A stretch of DNA of 64,000 bases from Pseudocercospora fijiensis CIRAD86 (taxonomy: Eukaryota; Ascomycota; Dothideomycetes; Mycosphaerellales; Mycosphaerellaceae): positions 3,735,402-3,799,401 of the forward strand of contig NW_006921540.1 of assembly GCF_000340215.1 (NCBI RefSeq), read 5' to 3'. How positions within the stretch are numbered: the first letter of the stretch is position 1; every line of letters begins with the position of its first letter. Below are positions 56,881-64,000 of this stretch, piece after piece. A program made the position numbers and the translations under genes. Below the pieces are notes generated by a model, which ran no database searches, was not told the DNA's origin, and worked only from the letters and a program-made list of their open reading frames with translations.

Positions 56881-57900
56881 TTCTTGCTTTTAATAAAGAG
56901 CGATTAGTTATACCTAGCTAAAGAAAGGGTAACTAGTACCCGTAGGCGAGAAGAAGGGGCCGCCTATATTACTTTCTATACCGTTAACGTAGTTCTTATA
57001 TATAAGGTATTGTCGTAGGCAAGGGTAAGAGGGTATATACGATATCTATAGAAAGAAAGGAAGAGGAGGAAGAAGAAGAAACGGTAGAAAGTTATACTAT
57101 CGAGAGAGTCCTATCGCTATTATTCTATTATTAATATAACAGTAAGGCTTAGTATAGGGCTTACGCTTAGATTAGGCGATTAGTAATTAGCTATAGGCTA
57201 TAGCGAAGTAATATTACTCGAGTAAAGTAATTAGGATTTCTGTATTTAGTAGCAACTACTATAGATATAGTAATTGTTGCTCTATACGACAATAGTTGTA
57301 AGTAAGTTCTACCCGAATATAACCGTACCTAACCCTACTAACTAATAACAATAGTAGAACGAACGATTAAAGGGAAACGGGTCGATTGAGTTTCCTATTT
57401 AAAGTAAAGGCAGGCGTTAATATATAGGGTTTATAACGGAAATAATATATTATTTCTATATTCGTAGCGAGCGGCTACGAATATAGAAATAGTATACGAC
57501 ATCCTCTTAATACTCGACTAACGACTTCTACTATATCTAGCGTATACGTAGCTACTACTAGGCCTTCGAGAGAGTAGACTACTTGCCGCTAGCTTCGATA
57601 ATATCTCTTAAGTACTAACTAGGCTAAAGTAGAAGGATGTTAGTATCGGTAGAATTTGTATATTTATAGATACTCGCTACGGATATATAAATGTCTTAGA
57701 TCTCTTTCTTATGTCTACCCGTCCTATATACTACTCCCTAACTCCCTCCCCTACTCCCTAGTAATATCCTTCTATCTACTACCTACGTACCTAGTTAGAA
57801 GATATTTAGAGTATACTACTTGGAGTGTAATTCTCTTTGCCGCTTTTCTATACACTTAGCAAGGCTCTATAAATATAGAAATTAATGAAAATAGTATAAT
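56881..57900. other. O internal sequence near the right end
   Basis: TA-rich sequence without a clear gene. It contains several copies of the ATTTCTGTATT-type motif, including a clean hairpin ATTTCTATATTCGTAGC / GGCTACGAATATAGAAAT at 57452-57490. A purine-rich run (GAAGAGGAGGAAGAAGAAG) lies at 57060-57080. The open plus-strand stretch at 57656 is Tyr/Leu-rich and looks accidental. Confidence 0.4.
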
Positions 57901-58020
57901 GCTGTATAGGTAATTACTATGCTAATGTTTACTATCCGAGTGATTACTATGCCAATGTCTATACCAATATACTAGAATATTCCCATTTAAGAAATGCTAG
58001 CCAATATTGCTAATCCGATC

Positions 58021-58069
58021 CCATCCGAGTAATTACTATGCTAATGTGTCCCATTTGAGTATTTACCCG
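58021..58069 (-). repeat. Right terminal inverted repeat of O
   Basis: Reverse complement of 12978-13026 apart from two or three transitions. Further sub-repeats lie between 57905 and 58020. Confidence 0.9.
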
Positions 58070-58079
58070 CTTCCAAATA
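58070..58079. repeat. Target-site duplication, right copy (CTTCCAAATA)
   Basis: Identical to 12968-12977 and directly outside the right terminal repeat of O. Confidence 0.9.
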
Positions 58080-58676
58080 CAGCTGAGACTATGCAGGGAA
58101 GCGGCCTTAGCTGCAGCCTTATTAGTGTGACCTCTTGACGATTGTAGCCAATCGAAGTATACACGACCACTTGTCTCCGATCTAGACACTATCGCCATGC
58201 ACGAAACATAATAGACAGCTGTGCCCCAATTGGTAACTCATGTTTGGGAAGGGCAGAACTCGCTCTGGCTACTTGCACAACACTACTCGCGATGGCCAGA
58301 CAGTCTTCGAGCTCATGCAATCGAGTCGGAGGGAGTTGACATGCCCTCTGAGAATACAGTATTCGTGGCAGGTCGGGCAGGAGTGGATGCGTGCAACTCG
58401 TGGCCGCAAGCAGTGAAGTACGGAGTCTGATGGATGAGCTGGGGCTGAGGGCGTGGCCTGCTTCTGCTTGCAGGGCTTCCGCGAGTTGCGTGCGAGTTGC
58501 GATGGAGTCGGAGCAGCCTTGCGACGAGAGGGGCCGCCCGGAAGGCAATGGGGTCATTTTCTGGACGGAAGCAGAAGACTTCATGCTGATCCTGTCGAAT
58601 AGAACATACAGGATCTGCCACCTTTTTTCGTGTTGTCGTAGAAGATTCAGACTCTCCGAGTGAACATCCAGGAAGC
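58080..58676. other. Non-mutated flank, no gene assigned
   Basis: Composition returns to host-like, with normal CA and TG. Open frames exist on both strands, but none has recognisable motifs. Part of it is probably the 5' region of the hypothetical gene at 58677. Confidence 0.45.
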
Positions 58677-59541
58677 ATGGCCGGCAACGCGAAAGCTCAT
58701 CGTTATTTCGATGGCAAGGCGAGAACCTCAATCAACGCTCCAGATCGCGAAATCGATTTGTTCGCCGCTCGATATCATCATGAGCCACCGTGCGAAGATC
58801 CAACAACGCCAACGAGCCGCTCACATCATGATTCCGCCCTCGATCTGCCCTGCAGCAATACAAGCTGCTCCAGCGACAGCCCTTCATCGAGCACTGATGA
58901 CTCGGGGTATAGCTCCCAGTCTCGCTGGAGATATTCCACGTCCACTACCGGCTCCTTAAGAGATACGGGCACGGCTGCCGGAGACAATCGGAGATATGAA
59001 CAAGCGTGTGAATGGAGTCCTGAGAATCCCGGACTGTACGTCTCACCCCGGTCTCCATGGCACTCTGTGCCTCTCCTACGCCCACAAACATGCCCGCCAC
59101 TTTATCGTTGAACTCTGTCGCAGATCTGGATTTTGCTGCTGCGAACATGTTTCCCCCACAGCCAGCCATTACGCCAAGCATCAGCACATGTAGCGCACCA
59201 GCCACCGACATGTCTATGCTCGGACTTCTTTTGCCTAAAAATGTGACGGCCTTGACCTTTCACATCAGAACTCCGCCACATTCACCGCCAGTCTAGCAGG
59301 AGTCGCGAGACCAAGTCGACTGCCCCAAGGATTTGACCAAACGCTACCGTCCCCTTGTCCACAACGAGGTGCACTGAATGGAAACGGCATGATCTATAAC
59401 TCACCCCCGATGCACAATTTTGGCATAACCGATTATGCAGCAGGTAGTCATAGCATGATCTACAACCCTCAGGGTGGCTTCGATGCATACATGGGCGCAG
59501 ACGGTCACAACTCGCACTGGCCAAATCCTGGTGGAAGCTAG
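58677..59541 (+). CDS. Hypothetical Ser/Pro-rich protein, exon structure unresolved
   Basis: The ATG at 58677 opens MAGNAKAHRYFDGKARTSIN, followed by a Ser/Thr-rich stretch (SCSSDSPSSSTDDSGYSSQS). Later text in other frames also looks coding: FAAANMFPPQPAITPSISTC in the frame ending at 59296, and GMIYNSPPMHNFGITDYAAG ending at the TAG at 59539-59541. These could be three exons of one gene; an intron GTACGT...GTCGCAG at about 59036-59123 is one candidate, but it does not connect all frames. Gly/Asn/Pro-rich C-terminus, no domain, no signal peptide. Function unknown; boundaries are tentative. Confidence 0.4.
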
Positions 59542-59874
59542 AAGACGTCGAGGGAGATTTCTCATTTTTGTTTCGGCTGGTTCAAATATACGGCGGGCCA
59601 CTCATCACTGATCCTGTTGAAACTTTAGCACTGATGGGTTCGCCGACAGCAGGAATTGATTCTTTACAAAATACAAATTACTCTCGCAGTACCGCCGCGA
59701 CAACGACTTTCACCCTCTCTATCTCGTCCATGTACGCTCCAAGTGCATGGAACAAGCGCTTGTATCACCTGGCTTGACTCCGAGTCTCAGACGCTCTCAG
59801 GAGCTTATAATGTTGGCATCAGAGGCCCGTGCTGGCTGCTGGTGAAATTGGTCGAGAGAATGATGGCGACCTTA
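59542..59874. other. Intergenic, no gene seen
   Basis: About 330 bp between the hypothetical gene and the convergent 2EXR-like gene. No repeat or motif noticed. Confidence 0.45.
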
Positions 59875-60844
59875 TTACATCGCCCACGCAGCTGGAAGGT
59901 GCTCTCGAATACCTTTCCTCTCTTCTTCCCATCTGCTCAAAACCATCTCACGGAGTGAACCAATTCTCACCCCCCTCAACCAATGCTCTAGACTCTCGCA
60001 CAACGACTCCATAAAGTCATACTCCCAGAATTTCTCGCGATCTGGAAAGAGGTCGTCTGGCTCGACGTAGCAGTCATCCACGCAATCCATCACTCCGATA
60101 GGCCAGACCACAGAACGCCTGGCAATCGGACGCTTGCATATCCCTTGAAGCAAGTATTCGAAGACTGACATGGATTGGTTCTTCATGTCATAGGGACACA
60201 TTGTCGCGAGGGAATACAGTGCCCTCCTAGTCGCATTCACGTTTTCCCCAGCACCGGTTGAAGACCTCGCTCTTTCTTTCTGAAGCTCACTCCAATGCAG
60301 TCGAGCTCGCTGTCTCTGTAGCAGCGCCGAATCCCGTCCACGAATCGTTCCGACATCTTTCGCAGCTGGAGATGTTGGTGATTATCGCTACCGGGCACAC
60401 CCAGATTTTCTGGCAGCGCGTCGTATGTATCGAATTCGATTTCCAGAGCTTTGAACTTCTTGTACGCGCGTGCCGGGGGCGGTGTCCATGTTGATTCTGG
60501 CGAAACGATGAATTTGGGTCGGTTTGCCAGTTGCTACTCTCTTATCTCTATTCGCTAGCTCTCTAGATATTTGGAGACTGGAGGCTCGTAAAGCGGCGAG
60601 GGATTTTTCGTTTTCAGTCTTTATCGGTAATTGTGATTCTGTGTTCATCTGCGGCGGGTATGCAATAGTCGTATATCATCTCTCGCAGCTCCAAGGGCAG
60701 GAAAAGGAGGCTTTTGGCGAGATGTTGCATAGTCATATCCCGATCGCGTCCTGTCGGAACCCATGCATCGAAAATCATTTCCAGCAGCTCTAGAGGAATG
60801 TCAAACCGAATCTCACATCCTTCTTCTCTTACTGCGGTCTCCAT
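59875..60844 (-). pseudogene. 2EXR/F-box-like protein gene with interrupted frames
   Basis: From the ATG at 60844 the frame reads IRFDIPLELLEMIFDAWV and then SLLFLPLELREMIYDYCIPA, two repeats of the L-P-x-E-L-R-x-x-I-Y motif found in 2EXR and F-box-like fungal proteins. Near 60620 coding shifts to another frame (SLAALRASSLQISRELANR), which meets stops at about 60388. The same frame then resumes (REGRDSALLQ-like text to CPYDMKNQSMSVFEYLLQGI and EKFWEYDFMESLCESLEHWL), ending at 59875. An intron around 60360-60400 could remove the stops, but the first shift looks like an indel. It is either a multi-exon gene that I cannot model or a recent pseudogene. Confidence 0.45.
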
Positions 60845-62021
60845 CGTTCCACGAGCTGGCGCTGACGTTTAGAGCTCAGGAGGGCTATTTTGTCTGAGAT
60901 AGGACCTAACTTTAGATCATCTCTCTAACGATTCTTTATGAGCAAGTCTGCGTACATACTATGATATATCAAGCATCCGCGTAGCAGGCGAGAGAATAGG
61001 TTTCCGATACATAGTAGCTCTGAGCTACCTCCTAACAGGCTTGTAGATGAAGAATCGCGATGGAAGGTGGGCTACTAGGTTGGCTAGGCAGGTGCACGGC
61101 TAGGCATCAATTCAGGTACTCTAAGGGTTCTTCCTCCTATAAGCCTAAAAACAAACCGTCGCAAATAGCTAGCTTTTGCCCTCCCCTACGATAATACGAC
61201 AATACTATACTGTCGCAATATACCGAACACTTAGAGGCCCTTCTACGCGCTAAGTTCTCGGCCCTCCGATGTTCTATACTAAAAATCCATCGCGTTACTG
61301 CCGCTATCTTGCCCTTAAGGGTAAGCTTAAAAATGTAAAAGTTCGGGCAAGTTATCGTAGTAGACCAAAAATATATCCTATAGCGTTAGGATTAGCGAGT
61401 ATTTTGTATAGAAGCGATTCTAGATCGTACTATAACGTACAGCTATCTTATATATTATGTAATACCAAAATACATAGTTGTAGAGATATAGCTAAAAAGC
61501 ATGTTTTTTTGTTCGGGCAATTGTATACAGGTAGAACGGTTTGTCTTCAGGCGCTCCGCTGTACCTTCTACCTGTCTATATCCGGTCTAGTCTTATTACG
61601 TAGCTAATACAATACTCGGAGCGCCTGAGAGGAGGTAGGCTCTAAGGACAGCCGAAGCTACAGCAAAGGGCAAACTTCAAGTCACTACGAACCACGAATT
61701 TCGCGGCTTCCTGTCAGCGACTCACTCGGCCACTAGATCAACGCATCAGATAGTAGACTGTACAACAGCCGGGGGTTGTTTTTACTGGCTACGAAAGCAT
61801 TCGAGATTGTGTCGCTTTGATCGTCCAGTTTGATTCGTATGGAGTCGATGTGGCATATGTTACGGCTTCAGCCAATATGTCCGGTGAACCTATGGCAGAC
61901 CAAGTTCCGAGCAGGAGGACGAAAATCCATTTAGTTTGATCATAAAGGTCAAGAGCAGCAGAAAAAAAATAAAAATACATTTTTTCCCCCGGGAAACGCC
62001 CAGCTACATTTATTTTCCAAT
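60845..62021. other. Intergenic with a TA-rich relic
   Basis: Mostly non-coding. The stretch 61100-61640 is TA-rich with few CA/TG, unlike its surroundings, and may be a small old repeat copy hit by RIP. The open plus-strand stretch at 61269 lacks known motifs. A poly-A/T run with AAAAAAAATAAAAA and CCCCCGGG at 61965-61990 lies just after the 3' end of the next gene. Confidence 0.45.
61525..61632. repeat. Nested inverted repeats
   Basis: ACAGGTAGAA pairs with TTCTACCTGT (61527 and 61568 region), and CAGGCGCTCCG (about 61549) pairs with CGGAGCGCCTG (about 61618). The two stems interlock, since the second arm of the outer pair lies beyond the inner one. They could be ends of a small mobile element or a structured RNA. 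Confidence 0.5.
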
Positions 62022-62984
62022 CTACTCATAATCCCCCTCATGAAAAACCAAAGCCCTCACCTCAATACTCTCCCTCCCCTCCTGATCTTCCGTCCCAGGA
62101 ACCTCAAACGCACTATGCGGCACCCTCTTCGCCCTATCCCTATACTTCTCCGCACTCCCAACCCCAGCTCGATTATCAAAACACTTGATCAAAAGCGCCT
62201 CCTCAGGACTCTGATGGTACTTATAAAACCATTTCTGCTTCTCGGCATACCTAACACTCAACGTCTCACCTTTCCTCTTCTCGTAAATCAATCCCACAGG
62301 TACGAGATCTTTCTCCTCGACCGTCTGCGCTTGAGCTACAGTTAAAGGATCACGAAGCACGGGTTTGATCGGTCGCCAGACGTTGATTAGTTGGATTCGA
62401 CCTTTTAGAAGGGTGTCGGCTTCGTTTGGTAAGTGGAAGGGAACGCGGGATAATGCTGCGGTGTAGGATTGGTCGATGTGGACTCTTCGGACTGGGCCGC
62501 GGAGGGAGATTGGGGGTTTCTCTTCCTTCTCCTCGGAAGATTTCTTGGCGCGTGTGTCTTGGGCTTGTCGACGGATTGTGTGGTCGAAGATGAAGGTACG
62601 GGATGCTCCAGTCACATCTTTGAGGAGTTGGTCGACTTCTTTGTAGTATTGATTTTTGATTTGGTCTTCGTCTAGGAAGTCTTTCTCGACGCTCACGCTG
62701 GGCACGAATTGGAAGCCGTGGCTGTCAAGGGTATATTTATCTTCGTCGCCTGTTACGTCGTGGATGATGACGTTTTCCGTGGCGAGAGGGCGTTCGTAGG
62801 TCTCTGGCTTGCCTACGAAGGTTGGTCTTGGCGGAGAGCCATCTTCGTTGTCTTTGTGGAAGTTCAAGGTTGTGTGAACATCGTGCTTCTCAACCTTCTT
62901 GTCCTGGGTGACGACCGTGGGACCGGATGGTCTGAAGTCGTGAAAGGAGTGTTGTGAAGGCTGTTGGACCGCTGCGGTAGCCAT
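62022..62984 (-). CDS. CmcJ/NvfI (GA4-desaturase-like) family oxidoreductase
   Basis: 320 aa from the ATG at 62984 (MATAAVQQPSQHSFHDFRPS). Family motifs are present in order: TFIFDHTIRR, RRVHIDQSYTAALSRVPFHL, GRIQLINVWRPIKPVLRDPL, KQKWFYKYHQSPEEALLIKC, FDNRAG and finally PHSAFEVPG followed by RESIEVRALVF. Known relatives (AsaB, CmcJ, NvfI) are non-heme iron/2-oxoglutarate-type oxygenases or desaturase-like enzymes in secondary metabolism. The HID in VHIDQS and later HSAF His are the likely metal ligands (inference). No biosynthetic cluster is seen next to it. Length matches the family. Confidence 0.88.
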   Translation of the reverse strand: MATAAVQQPSQHSFHDFRPSGPTVVTQDKKVEKHDVHTTLNFHKDNEDGSPPRPTFVGKPETYERPLATENVIIHDVTGDEDKYTLDSHGFQFVPSVSVEKDFLDEDQIKNQYYKEVDQLLKDVTGASRTFIFDHTIRRQAQDTRAKKSSEEKEEKPPISLRGPVRRVHIDQSYTAALSRVPFHLPNEADTLLKGRIQLINVWRPIKPVLRDPLTVAQAQTVEEKDLVPVGLIYEKRKGETLSVRYAEKQKWFYKYHQSPEEALLIKCFDNRAGVGSAEKYRDRAKRVPHSAFEVPGTEDQEGRESIEVRALVFHEGDYE

Positions 62985-63503
62985 GGCGAGATCGTATTGG
63001 TTCAATGTATTGATGCGAGGCTCCAGTCCAATGGCTTAGGTGGACAGAGGTATTTGTATACGACAGGCAGCATACACTGCCTACCTCGGAAAAAGACAGA
63101 TCATATGTCAGCCAGATTAGTATCTCCGCAAAGCACGCCATCTGGTACAGCTATGTCCCCATGCCATTTTTAATGCAGATGGCCAATGATTGTCTGACGC
63201 CACCCTGCTTGCTATAGTATGTGAGCTTGATAAAATCCTCTACCACGTGTGACTTGCATAGAAAGCCGCGTGACGTTGTACGGATTGATATGAAAGGATG
63301 TCGAGCTCGCAACCCAGCTCCGGCCCCGCGTGTTGCAGCTGGAGCTGCTTAGAAATGGCAATTGGCAGCTCCAGATTCCTCCAACTCGAATCGTCGACGG
63401 TGCACGCGCGTGATAATGAAGCACCACACTCTTGACAGATGGAAGGAAATACGGCTGAGGTCTGAAACAGTGTATAATACGCCTGATGTTCTTCCAGCGC
63501 CAA
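62985..63503. other. Intergenic between the oxidoreductase and the permease
   Basis: About 520 bp. It should contain the promoter of the oxidoreductase and the 3' region of the permease, both on the minus strand. No repeat or gene recognised. Confidence 0.5.
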
Positions 63504-64000
63504 TCATATGGGTACATACGTAATCTTCGTAATAGGCGTGCCGTCATTCAGAATTTCTGTTTTATCCTCAAGTCTATAGCCTCGCCAGCGAGGCCAAGCA
63601 ACGGTGTAGATGTGCCAATAAATGATGCCAAATATCAGACTACGCTTCATATTAGCTCTGCTATTTCGAAACGATAGATGATGCAGCACTTACACAGATA
63701 TGCCGATGAGTGCATACGCGGCGCTTCCAAGTATACCTTTGGCGCGTTGAGCCTGGCTTGGGAAGAAGGGCGCCACAATCAAAGCAAAAGCAACGATCAG
63801 TCTTATGAGGACTCCAGGCAACCAGGCTTTGTACGGTCGGTTCAGATCAGGTCGCTTCCAACGCAAGCGCAGAAGCCCAATTGCTATGAAAACCGAGAGA
63901 AGCTGAGCGATGTAGCCTTCAGCTTCCAAGACAAAGCTGTATAAATCGCCGTGCGGAATGGCAAGGACCAGTGCGGTTGGAATGTAGTGGATTATGAGAC
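63504..64000 (-). CDS. Amino-acid permease (APC/LAT-like), C-terminal exons, partial
   Basis: The minus strand runs in from the right edge: HYIPTALVLAIPHGDLYSFV, then FIAIGLLRLRWKRPDLNRPY and a membrane segment (VLIRLIVAFALIVAPFF). A 54-bp intron (63640-63693, GTAAGT...GCTAAT...CGTAG) joins ALIGISV to LIFGIIYWHIYTVAWPRWRG, and the protein ends TPITKITYVPI with the stop at 63504. The R-W-x-R-P-x-L-x-R-P-Y motif and the PRW-GYRLE tail match fungal high-affinity methionine/LAT-type permeases of the APC superfamily. Only the last three or so membrane helices are in the window, so substrate cannot be told. Confidence 0.85.

Larger units (their letters stand above)
12978..58069. mobile_element. Element O: outermost TIR transposon carrying all nested insertions
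   Basis: Both ends match as inverted repeats beginning CGGGTAAATACTCAAATGGG, followed at each end by several copies of a sub-repeat around GCATAGTAATTACTCGGATA. The whole is flanked by the 10-bp direct duplication CTTCCAAATA. Total length is 45,092 bp; without LTR element D it would be about 11.8 kb. Long TIRs, sub-terminal repeats and a 10-bp duplication fit a Mutator-like element. The inside is heavily RIP-mutated. A MULE transposase block (48274-55417) lies within it, but has inverted repeats of its own, so whether it is O's own transposase or a separate insertion is open. Confidence 0.85.

Noticed and set aside
57656..57859. Tyr/Leu-rich short ORF near the right end of O
   Set aside because: Composition follows the TA-rich background; no conserved motif or splice support.
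12978..58069. Starship-type giant cargo element
   Set aside because: No DUF3435 tyrosine-recombinase captain is seen at an end, and the element has long TIRs with a 10-bp duplication, which fits a Mutator-like element swollen by nested retroelements.
12978..58069. Centromeric or telomeric repeat block
   Set aside because: The region resolves into four elements with clear ends and target duplications; no telomeric repeat was seen.
58189..58731. Minus-strand open frame of 180 codons beside the island
   Set aside because: Low-complexity Ser/Leu/Arg text with no recognisable domain, overlapping the start of a more plausible plus-strand gene. Not strong enough to call.
61269..61607. Plus-strand open frame of 112 codons in the right flank
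   Set aside because: It lies in a TA-rich relic, has no motif and its end covers the nested inverted repeats.

Overview
The window looks like an ascomycete chromosome segment. Spliced genes have short introns with CTAAC-type branch sites, and the host genes are typical of filamentous ascomycetes: a Dicer-like 1 gene, a TAP42 gene, small F-box-like and 2EXR-like genes, and a CmcJ/NvfI-type oxidoreductase. The central 45 kb bears the mark of repeat-induced point mutation (RIP): CpA and TpG are depleted and TpA is abundant, and nearly all stop codons are TAA/TAG where Gln or Trp codons would fit. Dothideomycetes (Mycosphaerellaceae-like) is an inference. No tRNA, rRNA or CRISPR array was recognised.

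Left flank (1-12967): a mutated minisatellite; a frameshifted old-yellow-enzyme pseudogene; an F-box-like gene and a decayed paralogue; a divergent TAP42/dcl1 pair sharing about 320 bp; a beta-lactamase-fold hydrolase; an NmrA-like protein; and a short-chain dehydrogenase (SDR) pseudogene that abuts the island.

Island (12978-58069): four insertions nested like Russian dolls. The outermost (O) has 49-bp inverted termini and a 10-bp target duplication, CTTCCAAATA. Inside it lies D, a Ty3/Gypsy-type LTR element (14622-47879). D is split by A, a chromodomain-bearing Gypsy element (18903-39912, TSD GTAAC). A is split by B, another D-like element (24514-38523). All three LTR elements are coded on the minus strand. 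B and D are unusually long (14.0 and about 12.2 kb). Each has Gag-protease, RT-RNaseH-integrase and a third large ORF after pol, and in each the ORFs are bounded by short near-perfect palindromes whose sequence differs between the two elements. A carries an antisense, two-intron gene after pol. O also holds a Mutator-like transposase block with its own 77-bp inverted repeats, several minisatellites and a separate spliced gene of unknown function.

Right flank (58080-64000): an unresolved serine-rich hypothetical gene, a 2EXR-like gene with broken frames, a TA-rich relic with nested inverted repeats, a CmcJ/NvfI-family oxidoreductase and the C-terminal exons of an amino-acid permease. The elements are described as decayed relics. 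Dinucleotide statements are from reading, not from a computed count.
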